DNA from: Runella aurantiaca
GTDB taxonomy: Bacteria; Bacteroidota; Bacteroidia; Cytophagales; Spirosomataceae
Direction of reading: 5' to 3'
Length of the DNA stretch: 64,000 bases
Assembly: GCF_003339505.1 (NCBI RefSeq)
Contig: NZ_QPIW01000024.1
Span: 1 to 64,000, forward strand
The position numbers were made by a program, and so were the translations under genes. Under the pieces are notes generated by a model, which saw only the letters and a list, made by a program, of their open reading frames with translations, was not told the DNA's origin and ran no database searches. This document shows, in pieces, positions 1 through 8,333 of the stretch (within the stretch, counting starts at the first letter, position 1; each line of letters starts with the position of its first letter).

Positions 1-84
1 ATTTTTTGAAGCAATTTAATAACTTCGTCCCTAATGATTTTTTTCATTCTTAAAGGCTGGTTTGATGCTTGGTCGCTTCAAAAT

Positions 85-575
85 TCAGCCTTTTTGTTTT
101 ACATAGCAATTATCTTCGGGTACAGTAGTATGAAAACTATAATCTAATATTCTTGCTTTCGAGCCATCTTCATACAACTGCCATTTTGTTTTTTTTGATT
201 AAGAGAATTAATGCATTTTAACACATTTAAAACATACAAATTAGTATTATCCTCCAGCTTTATCGTCAATACTTCTCCTGCCATTTCAATCAATGAATAT
301 AAGTCACTGTTGAAAACGGTCTCATCAAATACTAAAGCACCGCTATGACCTATCTCGAAAAAGTTACCTTTTTTTCTTTTTGGATTATAAATATACCAAT
401 CAATATTAGGCCAAGATTCTACTTTTGGGTAGCAGTCAAAAGTTATTAGATTTAATAATTTACTTTCCTCAATTTGGGGCAATACCCATTGATAATCTAA
501 ATTTGTTTTTACTTGATAGATTTCCATTTTTTTCAATTTTACGCCGTTTGTTATCACCGACAACCTGATTTTCAA
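85..575 (-). pseudogene. Imm11/DUF1629-like immunity protein gene, frameshifted
   Basis: The intact part of the frame (575 down to 144) encodes about 143 residues. Its pattern, a GHSGALVFDE segment followed by a hydrophobic stretch ending in LYVLNV, recalls Imm11/DUF1629 proteins, which are often immunity proteins of polymorphic toxins. The frame hits a stop at 144-146 just after a run of eight T on the plus strand (189-196). Adding one base to that run opens the other frame, which continues with residues KTKWQLYEDGSKARILDYSF and on to a stop at 85-87. That continuation fits the family better than the native C-terminus (QNGSCMKMARKQEY). Further codon-like sequence exists below 85 in yet another frame, so the gene is probably decayed rather than a victim of one read error. 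Family assignment is by pattern only. No toxin partner is visible. Confidence 0.4.
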
Positions 576-656
576 TTTATATTATCACCAGAAACTGTCA
601 TCAATGCCACGGAAAGATTTTGATTTTCTGACAAATTGGAAGATGGTTGAGAGAGG

Positions 657-730
657 GTTGTTGCGGAGCCGCCCGTGCGGTGATAACAGCAACAACGACT
701 TTAAAAGAGGGTGGTGTTTTCACCACCCTC
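657..730. repeat. Pair of hairpins (nested inverted repeat plus 10-bp stem)
   Basis: GTTGTTGC (657-664) is an exact inverted copy of GCAACAAC (689-696), with a smaller CCGC/GCGG stem nested inside (669-672/677-680). Directly downstream, GAGGGTGGTG (707-716) pairs perfectly with CACCACCCTC (721-730) around a TTTT loop. Neither is followed by a T-run, so they are not classical terminators. Role unknown. Confidence 0.6.
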
Positions 731-829
731 GGCAAGAAGCCAAATTTCGTAACAGTATCGTCATAACCTTCCACCCGTGGATTGGAGTCTTTTTCTTGGT
801 TAAGAAGGTGTTTTGGGCGCTTATTTACT

Positions 830-849
830 CCCCACGCTAAAGCATGGGG
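830..849. repeat. Hairpin resembling an IS200/IS605-type end
   Basis: CCCCACGC (830-837), loop TAAA, GCATGGGG (842-849): an 8-bp stem with one G-T type mismatch, enclosed by CTCC/GGGGAG-like flanks. Short G/C hairpins of this shape occur at subterminal ends of IS200/IS605 elements. No TnpA or TnpB gene is present, so this is at most a remnant. Confidence 0.3.
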
Positions 850-921
850 TTAGGGGAGAAGGACTGGCTATTGGATTCTGCGTCCCAGGCTTTATAAGAT
901 CAATAACAAGGCAGAGAGAAA

Positions 922-972
922 GGAAGTAACTCATTTATTGGTTTTAAAATTGTCAATAAATGAGCTACTTCC
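922..972. repeat. 19-bp near-perfect inverted repeat
   Basis: The 19 bases at 922-940 are the reverse complement of 954-972 with a single mismatch, separated by a 13-base AT-rich loop, with a short T-rich tract shortly after. It could be a terminator for a lost gene, a small mobile-element remnant, or part of a minus-strand 46-codon frame (900-1040). Confidence 0.5.
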
Positions 973-1568
973 ATCATTTTTTCTTCAGTATACTTTAAAA
1001 TATGAGCATCACCTGTTGTGGCTTTTTTCAAAAAAATCATAATTATTTCATTCGTTGGTTTTTCCCCTTAACCAGTGCCCAGTTTTTTAATGGGTTGACA
1101 AGATTCTTATTCCTTAAAATAAGGGAAGGGTATTTAGCGGTCAACACAATTGAATTGGTATAATTACATTTCCAAAATACCAATAGGGGAATCTTGCCCA
1201 GGCTATCGAGATAACCCATCTATGAAAAACGGTGGGCTGCCCATGCTAGGAACAGATGCCAGTTACCCGAATATTGTCTTGATTATTGAAAAAATATAAT
1301 AAATAATCTCTTAAACACAATTGTTGCCCCATCATTGGCCAATAATAGCCCCACACTGTGAAACTTTCACCTCGAAAAGAAGCCTAAAACCCTCCCAAAG
1401 GGCATGGTATGGTTATTTTGATAAATAGAGCCAGAGAGACAATCTCTGAAAATGAACAAAGAGAAAGAGCGGCGAAATGGAAGAGCGGAATGTCTTACAC
1501 ATGGAAAAGAATCTTTCTCTTTGTTAAAATCAAAAACCATTTTTTTAACAAACCATCTTTTCGTTAAA

Positions 1569-1835
1569 ATGGAAAACAACCAAAAAAGCGGAAATCAGAA
1601 CCGAGATTCTGAGCAACGCAACAACCCTCAACAACAAGGTGACAAGTCGCAACAGGGACAAGGCCAAACCCAACGTCAGGACTCCGGCACTAAACAGCAG
1701 GAACAAAGACAACAAGGTGGGCAGACGCAACAGCGCGACCAAAGTCAACACCACCAGCAACGCAGCGGAGAAAGCGATGCTGATCGTGAGCTCCGTGAGG
1801 AGCAAAAACGACCTAATGATAGCCCAAGTCGCTAA
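1569..1835 (+). CDS. Small Gln-rich low-complexity hydrophilic protein
   Basis: 88 residues from the ATG at 1569. An upstream ATG at 1452 would add 39 residues with no resemblance to the rest and is less likely. The protein is dominated by Gln, Asn, Arg, Ser and Asp (QQQG, QRQDSG and QQRDQSQ blocks) and ends in a charged tail (DADRELREEQKRPNDSPSR). It has no signal peptide, no hydrophobic segment and no Cys. Such composition predicts an intrinsically disordered protein. A strong terminator follows immediately. The function is unknown. The composition is suspicious enough that it could also be a non-coding repeat-rich stretch, but the clean start, stop and terminator favour a real gene. Confidence 0.55.
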   Translation: MENNQKSGNQNRDSEQRNNPQQQGDKSQQGQGQTQRQDSGTKQQEQRQQGGQTQQRDQSQHHQQRSGESDADRELREEQKRPNDSPSR

Positions 1836-1845
1836 TGATGGTTCA

Positions 1846-1890
1846 TAGAAAAGGGGGAGATTCTACGGAATTTCCCCCTTTTCTATTTTT
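1846..1890. terminator. Bidirectional rho-independent terminator
   Basis: A perfect 13-bp stem (1846-1858 with 1873-1885), 14-base loop, then T-run 1886-1890. It sits between the plus-strand Gln-rich gene and the minus-strand phosphoesterase that ends at 1889, so it probably serves both. Confidence 0.85.
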
Positions 1891-3442
1891 ATCGTACCCT
1901 AAAAATCCGATGCGAAGCATAGGTTTTGCCGAAGGCATCAGTCGTGCGAACAGTCAGTCGGTGCGTACCGGGCGGTAAATCTGTCGGTAATTTTCCCTGC
2001 CAAATATGCGTAGACACACTGGGCTTATCCATGCTCCAGCCAAAGATTTTATCCAATTTGGTGTCGTTGACGGTTGCTTCCAAATAGGCACTTTGTTGAA
2101 ACATAAGCATATTTCCGGGGTCGCGCTGAGGAGTGAGCGCCAAAGGAGTCCAATTCGTTTGATCCGCCAATTGAAATTCTACCTTGGAGCGAGCTGAGCC
2201 GGCAAAAACATTGACCCGCAACTGCGTGGTGTCTAGTTCTGCCTTGGTAAGTTCATCGGGCCAATAAATATTCATTTGATAGTTGTCTGGCCGACGAGCC
2301 GCTTTGAAGCGAATGGAATATTTATTGCCGTCAAACGTCAAAATAGAATAGCCGTTGGGCGTCCCGTCGTTCATTGTTGCGTGCGGAATACCCGTTTCAT
2401 CTTTCAGGCCGCACCACCAACTTCCCGAAATCGTGGCATTGACAAAATGATGATGCGGGGTCGCGTTGGTCCAGCCGTATTTTTCATCTACCCAAAAATT
2501 AATCATGGTGTGCGTATGCCCCGACGTCGAAAACGTGTGCGGGCGTTTTTCGATGAGCTGGAAGATTTCCTTTCGGTTATCGCAAATCACAATCGGAATG
2601 TGCATCAGCAAAACGACCAATTTGTCGTTGGGAACGTGGGCAAGGTAATTTTTAACAAACGTAATCTGCGCTTCCGTAAAATGGCCTTTGTACTTCCCGT
2701 CGGGGCCGAAATGCACGTTTTTGAGACCGATAAATGCCACTTGGCCTTCTTCAAAAGCGTAGGTACTTGGGCCATAAAAACGCTCGAACGTTTCATCACT
2801 GAACTGGTCATTGGAAGCTCCACGGTTAAAATCATGATTCCCGAAAATGTTGTACCAAGGCACACCGATTTGCCCGATGCTGCCGTTGATTTCCGCAAAA
2901 AGGTTAGGGTCATCGGCCACAATATCGCCCAATGAAATGCCAAAGCGCGCCTTTGTTCCGATGCATTCTTCGACCACGTCGCGCGTTACGTAATTGACCT
3001 CCGTCACGCCCCTCGTTTGCGTGTCGCTGTACAACAGCACCGAAAATTGCGTTTCTGACTTCTGCTTCCACAATGGAAAATCAATGGAAACAGGCAGCGC
3101 TCCCGTCGACGCTACTCCCTCCGACTTGGTAGAGGGCGAGCCGTTGGGTTTATGCAAATAATAATGTTTCGGCAAGTTGTCGCTCGTCAGTGGAACGGCA
3201 TACTCGGCGGGTTTAACCACAAAAAAGCCCGTATCATCGCCCAAAGGCAGTGTCCATTTACCGTTTTTATCGGTCTTTACCACTTCCTTCCCGTTGGAAA
3301 CGCACACGTTGGCAATGCCCGGCTCGCCCCTATCTTTTCGACTGTTTTTGTTGAGGTCGTGGTAGACCGTGCCATTGGCGGTGGTTTGGGCGAAGGATTG
3401 CCAACCTACGAGTAGAAAAATGCTGCACACTACCTGCTTCAT
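1889..3442 (-). CDS. Exported calcineurin-like metallophosphoesterase
   Basis: 517 residues, starting with a signal peptide cut after ...SFAQ (residue 19). Residues about 20-125 form a cna/SdrD-B-like N-terminal domain (a DLNKNSRKDRGEPGI segment, typical of MetallophosN). The catalytic domain follows, with metal ligands visible as SDTQ (D140), GDIV (D173), GNHD (N202-H203), a LLMHIP histidine and GHTHT. The C-terminal ~150 residues form a second beta-rich domain of the MetallophosC type. Three-domain proteins of this kind are common in Bacteroidota. The phosphoester substrate is not predictable. It is the last gene of a minus-strand run (NagX-like, phosphoesterase, hydrolase, this gene) facing the GH20/ROK/MFS genes, which suggests a periplasmic role in glycan or glycan-phosphate breakdown. 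Confidence 0.85.
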   Translation of the reverse strand: MKQVVCSIFLLVGWQSFAQTTANGTVYHDLNKNSRKDRGEPGIANVCVSNGKEVVKTDKNGKWTLPLGDDTGFFVVKPAEYAVPLTSDNLPKHYYLHKPNGSPSTKSEGVASTGALPVSIDFPLWKQKSETQFSVLLYSDTQTRGVTEVNYVTRDVVEECIGTKARFGISLGDIVADDPNLFAEINGSIGQIGVPWYNIFGNHDFNRGASNDQFSDETFERFYGPSTYAFEEGQVAFIGLKNVHFGPDGKYKGHFTEAQITFVKNYLAHVPNDKLVVLLMHIPIVICDNRKEIFQLIEKRPHTFSTSGHTHTMINFWVDEKYGWTNATPHHHFVNATISGSWWCGLKDETGIPHATMNDGTPNGYSILTFDGNKYSIRFKAARRPDNYQMNIYWPDELTKAELDTTQLRVNVFAGSARSKVEFQLADQTNWTPLALTPQRDPGNMLMFQQSAYLEATVNDTKLDKIFGWSMDKPSVSTHIWQGKLPTDLPPGTHRLTVRTTDAFGKTYASHRIFRVR

Positions 3443-3619
3443 ACTAATTTAAAATGGGTTTAAAAGCATATTTGTCATTTTGTAAAAATCTAACTTTCTG
3501 CTTTTAGTGGTTCTTTATTATTTCCTGTATAAAAACAAACTGAACGCTAACAACAACCTATTCTCTGCGCACCATAGGTTCTTTTGCTGGCGAACTGCCA
3601 AGATGACAAAGCTTGTACG

Positions 3620-6031
3620 TTATTTCTTCATCAACCAAATCTCTGTCACTTGCGAACCCCGTTCTCCTTCGCCGCAATTCCAAATAAACGTTACTTTGCC
3701 GTCGGCGGTGGCTTTTTGGGGAACGTCAAATTCAAAAATCGGCTGCTCGCCCGTTTGAAGAAAATCGTGGATAACGGAACCGTCGTCGGTGGTGAGTTTC
3801 ATGCGTGAGCGAAAACGCCCCGTGTACGAAATCTTCATTCGGTACGACGACTGCGGGTCTAATTCATCATAAGCGATTTTTAGCGGTTGGTCATAAAGCG
3901 TTTTGGCTTGCTTCATCCAAACACGCGGCGTGACCTGTCCTTTAAAACCCGTGGCTTTGATTTCGTCCACCCATTCTTCACCCACCAAACCTACCCCAAA
4001 TCCAATGCGGGGAGATTTCAAACTGCCGGGGTCTTTTTCCCAAGACACCTCCGACACCACGCGGTGCCAGCTTTCGGGAGAACCAAAATGATCGTAAAAA
4101 CCACCGAGTCCAGGATCAGTACGGCGAAGCAACTGGTCAATTTTCTGCAATCGTTCGGTCTCATTACCCAACTTTTCAATCTTTGATAATTGGTCTAAAA
4201 GGTAGGGTGCATCATTGAGCGGGATGTCGATATTATCCACAAAATTGCCGCGCCCCGACATAGCCCCGTGCTTGGAAATCGTCAACTGTGCCCCGATACT
4301 TCTATACAACGAATCCGCCAATGCAAAGCACTTGCGGCGGTAATCGGGCAGGATAGGCCATTGCCAAGCTTTTTCCAACGCCGTTTTTGCCCGCTGAATC
4401 GTGGCCAATGAACTGCCAGATCGCACTCGTCCCAAAATATCTTTGGCTTCCTGCTCCACTTCGGTCTCGTACATCAAGCGGCGGCGCGTGTAGGCATCGT
4501 AATACGCCCGAATCAGCCCCATCTGGAAGCGAGGATTTTGCAACAGTTCGGGTGAGGCGTTGTTTTCCATCGTCTGCCATTGCATCAACGTTCGAGACAC
4601 CGACTCGTTGGTCATCAGGGATCCTTTTAAATTGTTTTCCAACGCCACCAACCCCTGTGCAATAGGTTCTTGATATTCAGGCCCAAAAAACAGGCGGGCG
4701 TAGTCACGCAGTGTTTCAATGACGGGCATGTCTGGATTCCAGTCCTGATCGCTCCACACAAATTTGTTGACGTCGTCGTTGGTGCCTTCTGAGTAGCTAA
4801 TGCTCCCCACGCCATATTCATCCAAGGCATTATGAATCATTTTTTCATCGTGCGGACGCGGATTGATGCTCTCCCGCCCGAGCGTCATGGCGTAGGCCAA
4901 ATCCCAGTGCGGAACGGGGTATTGCGCGCTGTAATTATGGGTAATATCGGGATAATGACGAATCGGAATCGCAGGATTTATCACTTTACGAATCTCGGCC
5001 ACGGGCATTTTAACCCAAGGGCCAAACACCACGCCCCCAAACCACGGATAGTTACGATTGACGTGCGAATAAAACGCATCAAACCATTTTTTGGTGGGTC
5101 GAAATACCTGCGGCGATACCCATATTTTGGCTTTAGGGTGATATTTTTTCAACACAACGGCCATTTTACCCAGCCAGGCAAACATCACGTCGGGCTCTAA
5201 GTCGCCGGGGTCACCGCCTGGCACAAACACATTGTCGAGTTGAGAAACCGTAGAAAAAATCTCGTGCCGCTCTTTCAATTCTTTTTGGATAGAATCGGGG
5301 TGCGTGTAGTTGGAGCCCATGTTGGGATACCACATCCAGACGTCCAAGCCGTATTCTTTACAAATCCGGGCTTGCTCCGCAATCATCTTGATGGCGGGCA
5401 GTTTCATGTGCCGACTCGTTGCGTCGTCGTCGGTGCGGGGTGGCAGAATTTCGATGCTGTTGGCCCCAAAAAGTGCTAATTCTCGAATGTATTGGTCAAA
5501 CTGCTCCACCGTAAAGGCATCGTAAGCGTTGGTTTTGGGGCGGTAGCCCAACTGATGCCCGCGAACGGTGTACTTAGGACTCGTAGCCAACGCCAGCGTA
5601 GTCGGAACGGTAACCAACGTATGACTCATTTCCATTTTCCGCAAGAGCCGGCCCACGCCGTACAAAATTCCGCGGGCGTCTTTGCCCACAATAAAAATTG
5701 CTTTGGTGTCGGGCATCACCAACAACTTAAACCCTTCGGCGGCGATGGCGGGCAGTTTGCGAATCTCGTCACGTACTTTGGTCGGAAACGCTGACAAATC
5801 ACTTTCCAACGCAATGCCCACGTAGGGTTTCCCATCCGACGGGAGTTTATTCAAAAGGGGCCAATCCAAGCGGCTGCGTTTTTTTACTTCTTGTTGTAAT
5901 ATCTCAATACTTCGCCGCAACACCTGTTTATCAGAAATGGAAGTATAGATTCGTGCCTCAGAAATATCAATGGTTTGGGCAAAACCTGGAATTCCGAACA
6001 ATAACAAAAAAGCAAATAGTATTTTATTCAT
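3620..6031 (-). CDS. Large exported glycoside-hydrolase-like protein (alpha-glucuronidase/GH20-like architecture)
   Basis: About 803 residues from the ATG at 6031, which gives a clean signal peptide ending GFAQ; an ATG 10 codons upstream would spoil it. Residues ~20-160 resemble the GH20b/GH67-N 'zincin-like' accessory fold, including a GILYGVGRLLRKM helix. A TIM-barrel-like region begins with VRGHQLGYRPKTNAYD and continues through DVWMWYPNMG, VFVPGGDPGD and IRHYPDITH. The C-terminal ~150 residues are beta-rich (SYRMKISYTGRFRSRMKLTT), likely a carbohydrate-binding or jelly-roll domain. The exact GH family is not certain and the catalytic acids cannot be assigned with confidence. It lies between two phosphoesterases on the same strand, 33 bases from the next, consistent with one operon for glycan breakdown. 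Confidence 0.6.
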   Translation of the reverse strand: MNKILFAFLLLFGIPGFAQTIDISEARIYTSISDKQVLRRSIEILQQEVKKRSRLDWPLLNKLPSDGKPYVGIALESDLSAFPTKVRDEIRKLPAIAAEGFKLLVMPDTKAIFIVGKDARGILYGVGRLLRKMEMSHTLVTVPTTLALATSPKYTVRGHQLGYRPKTNAYDAFTVEQFDQYIRELALFGANSIEILPPRTDDDATSRHMKLPAIKMIAEQARICKEYGLDVWMWYPNMGSNYTHPDSIQKELKERHEIFSTVSQLDNVFVPGGDPGDLEPDVMFAWLGKMAVVLKKYHPKAKIWVSPQVFRPTKKWFDAFYSHVNRNYPWFGGVVFGPWVKMPVAEIRKVINPAIPIRHYPDITHNYSAQYPVPHWDLAYAMTLGRESINPRPHDEKMIHNALDEYGVGSISYSEGTNDDVNKFVWSDQDWNPDMPVIETLRDYARLFFGPEYQEPIAQGLVALENNLKGSLMTNESVSRTLMQWQTMENNASPELLQNPRFQMGLIRAYYDAYTRRRLMYETEVEQEAKDILGRVRSGSSLATIQRAKTALEKAWQWPILPDYRRKCFALADSLYRSIGAQLTISKHGAMSGRGNFVDNIDIPLNDAPYLLDQLSKIEKLGNETERLQKIDQLLRRTDPGLGGFYDHFGSPESWHRVVSEVSWEKDPGSLKSPRIGFGVGLVGEEWVDEIKATGFKGQVTPRVWMKQAKTLYDQPLKIAYDELDPQSSYRMKISYTGRFRSRMKLTTDDGSVIHDFLQTGEQPIFEFDVPQKATADGKVTFIWNCGEGERGSQVTEIWLMKK

Positions 6032-6064
6032 AATCAGATAGATAGAAAAATAAATAATCAACCC

Positions 6065-7012
6065 CTACGGTTTAAATTTCAGCATTCGGGCCCTGATTTC
6101 GGGTACTTCATATTCGCTGTTTTGCACGGGGAAACCCACTTTTTCGGGAGCGGGGCCCACCCATTCCGATTTTTTCCCAGCAATAGAAATTGTTCCTTTT
6201 GTAGAGATTTCAATCACAGTATAAAGCGGGTCTTTGTAAGGAGCAGTGTATTTTATCCATTTAAAATCTTTATCAATCTGCTCGCTGTACCGCACGTGTC
6301 CATATTCTTCTCCCAGCCATTTGTACGACATCGAATTGATACAGACATACCAAATGCCATTGATATTGTCGGCGCGGTCGTAGTGAATGTGTCCGTAGAA
6401 ATTGGCAATAATTTTATTCTTTTTGGCCTTCGCATTGTGCGCTTCTAGCATGGCCCGAATATCAGCCGAATTGTCAACACCGTCTTTTCCTAATCCTTGG
6501 TGCGAGAAAATAACGATGGGCGTTTTGGCTTTCGCTAATTCTTCTTTCAACCACGCCAATTGCTTCTCTCCGATGTATTGCTGATAGCCTTTTACGTCGG
6601 GCGTTTTTTTGTCGTTTCCGTCCAGTACGATAAAATTAAAACCGTTTTGTTGGAATGAATAATACGAAGAGGACATACCACGGTAGGCCAATGCCTGCGG
6701 TAGAGAAAACCCTCCGTCCATTTCGTGGTTGCCGATGACCTGATATTTTGGACCAGCGTACGACTTCCAAATTTCAAATCCGTAGGCATACTTGGGCGCG
6801 GGCGTACCGAAATCACCGAGTTCGATGATAAAATCGGGCTTGGCGGTCTTCATGCTGTCCATAAAAGCCGTGAGGCGCTCTTTGGCATCGTGCATGGTCG
6901 GTACGTGAACGTCCGTAAACAGTCCAAACTTTACCTTTTTTATTTTTTGAGCCAAAGAAATGGTGGAAAACAAGAGGCTGAAAATGAAGCAGGCAGTAGA
7001 AAGCTTTCTCAT
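6065..7012 (-). CDS. Exported metallophosphoesterase
   Basis: About 315 residues from the ATG at 7012. A start 16 codons upstream would bury the signal peptide, which runs from MRKLSTACF to ISLAQ. All calcineurin-like metal motifs are present in order: TDVH, GDFG, GNHE, FSHQG and GHIH. Unlike its neighbour at 1889-3442 it has only a catalytic domain plus a short C-terminal tail. It is probably a periplasmic phosphatase or phosphodiesterase; the substrate is unknown. It lies 33 bases upstream of the glycoside-hydrolase-like gene and downstream of the NagX-like gene, all on the same strand. Confidence 0.85.
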   Translation of the reverse strand: MRKLSTACFIFSLLFSTISLAQKIKKVKFGLFTDVHVPTMHDAKERLTAFMDSMKTAKPDFIIELGDFGTPAPKYAYGFEIWKSYAGPKYQVIGNHEMDGGFSLPQALAYRGMSSSYYSFQQNGFNFIVLDGNDKKTPDVKGYQQYIGEKQLAWLKEELAKAKTPIVIFSHQGLGKDGVDNSADIRAMLEAHNAKAKKNKIIANFYGHIHYDRADNINGIWYVCINSMSYKWLGEEYGHVRYSEQIDKDFKWIKYTAPYKDPLYTVIEISTKGTISIAGKKSEWVGPAPEKVGFPVQNSEYEVPEIRARMLKFKP

Positions 7013-7134
7013 GATTTTACAATTTATCCGTGTCAATTCGCGCTTGAAAATTCGCGTCATCCGTGTTCCATTATAAAGTCAGAACGCGGATAACGCCGAT
7101 GCTGGCAACGCGAATTTGTGCGGATTTTAACATT

Positions 7135-8235
7135 TTACAATTTGATAAATATCTTTTTTCGATAAAGAAAATACGCGGGGATAAAATTGACCGAAACAAA
7201 AAACAGCGCGTACAACAAACTGGCCAAATTGGGCGCAACGCCCGTATTGATTAAACCATTGACTACGTGTTCATTGAGCGAATGCTCGCCGAATTTTGCC
7301 CCGTAAAAAACGAGTGCTAACACATCTCCCAATACATACACCGCAATGGCGTTTGCGCCAAAGATAATTCCGGGTTGGGTACCTTTGGTTTTTCCTAAAA
7401 TATCGACCATAAAATATAAAGCCCCCAGAAGCAAGGCCGCAAAACCCGACGTCACGAGGACAAACGAACTCGTCCAAAGGTTTTCATTGACTGGAAAACC
7501 CAAGCCCAAAAAATACCCCAACGCCGCCGAAAACACGCCCGCCGTCATGAGGTAATTAACTTTTTCGTTGGGCGTAAAATTGCTTTGCAACAACCGCCCC
7601 GCCAGCATTCCAGTTATGCCCGACACGATAGACGGAAACGTACTCAGGATACTTTCGGGGTCCCACGTGCCCTGCCACATTTTGCCAGGCAGAAATTTAC
7701 TATCAAACCACGCCACCAGATTTATGCCGGGTTCTAGCATCACTTGCCCCACGCTGGGCGTAGGAATCAGCGTCAACGCCAGCCAATAGACGACCAGTAT
7801 GAGGCCCCCAATCCAGGCCTGTTGTTGCCAATTCGTATTCAAAAACAAAACTGCGCACCCCAAAAATACGAACGCAATGCGGTGCAACGTACCCGTCCAA
7901 CGAATATCGCTGAAATCAAAGTTGGGCATCAGATTCAAAAACATTCCCACCGCAAATATCTTCAGCGAGCGAATAACGATTTTTTTGTAAAGCTCTCCCT
8001 TCGGACTGCCGTCCTGCTTGCGTTTGGAATACGCAAAAACAATCGAAACCCCCACCACAAAGAGAAAAAAAGGCGCTACCAAATCGGTAAAAGAAAGGCC
8101 GTTCCATTTGGTATGACGCAGGGTAAAAAAGACATGCTCCTCGCTGCCTGGAAAATTGACCATAAGCATGGCCGCAATGGTAAACCCTCTCAGCGCGTCT
8201 AGCGAAATGAGTCGGTTGGTTTGTGGTAGCATCAA
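7135..8235 (-). CDS. NagX-like multi-pass acyltransferase (DUF5009/DUF1624, HGSNAT-like)
   Basis: 366 residues with about ten hydrophobic segments and no separate signal peptide. The N-terminus carries the family hallmark RLISLDALRGFTIAAMLMVN, then H41 in LRHTKWNGLSFTDL and PFFLFVVGVS. This matches the bacterial relatives of heparan-alpha-glucosaminide N-acetyltransferase. In HGSNAT the equivalent His carries the acetyl group across the membrane, and family members called NagX occur in N-acetylglucosamine utilisation clusters. Its start lies 98 bases from the divergently transcribed GH20 hexosaminidase gene, which strengthens a GlcNAc-related role. Whether it acetylates glucosamine or only moves amino sugars is not settled by the sequence. 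Confidence 0.8.
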   Translation of the reverse strand: MMLPQTNRLISLDALRGFTIAAMLMVNFPGSEEHVFFTLRHTKWNGLSFTDLVAPFFLFVVGVSIVFAYSKRKQDGSPKGELYKKIVIRSLKIFAVGMFLNLMPNFDFSDIRWTGTLHRIAFVFLGCAVLFLNTNWQQQAWIGGLILVVYWLALTLIPTPSVGQVMLEPGINLVAWFDSKFLPGKMWQGTWDPESILSTFPSIVSGITGMLAGRLLQSNFTPNEKVNYLMTAGVFSAALGYFLGLGFPVNENLWTSSFVLVTSGFAALLLGALYFMVDILGKTKGTQPGIIFGANAIAVYVLGDVLALVFYGAKFGEHSLNEHVVNGLINTGVAPNLASLLYALFFVSVNFIPAYFLYRKKIFIKL

Positions 8236-8333
8236 AAGGAAGGGATTAAGTCAATGTTAAAAATTACTTCAAACCTGAATGGTATTTTTAATACGTGCCA
8301 CAGTATTATTAGGGCTATTTAACCCCGCAAATT

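Larger units (their letters stand above)
576..1568. other. Long intergenic stretch with hairpins, no supported gene
   Basis: Nearly 1 kb with no convincing CDS. The longest open frames (plus strand 604-840; a 46-codon minus-strand frame at 900-1040) show no recognisable motif or start context. It holds several inverted repeats, listed separately, at 657-696, 707-730, 830-849 and 922-972. The AT-rich rest (about 1080-1450) shows nothing else I can name. The density of hairpins and the broken gene at its left suggest decayed or mobile-element-derived sequence, which is inference. Confidence 0.5.

Noticed and set aside
604-840. 78-codon plus-strand open frame
   Set aside because: It runs through three hairpins, has no motif or plausible composition, and no start context.
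900-1040. 46-codon minus-strand frame in the gene-free kilobase
   Set aside because: No homology pattern seen, and it coincides with a long inverted repeat; could be a fragment but not supportable as a gene.
1138-1300. ~54-codon open frame with protein-like composition
   Set aside because: No start codon near its beginning and no recognisable motif.
2276-2935. 219-codon plus-strand frame opposite the phosphoesterase
   Set aside because: It is antisense to a well-supported gene whose metal motifs are all intact; codon use there favours the minus strand.
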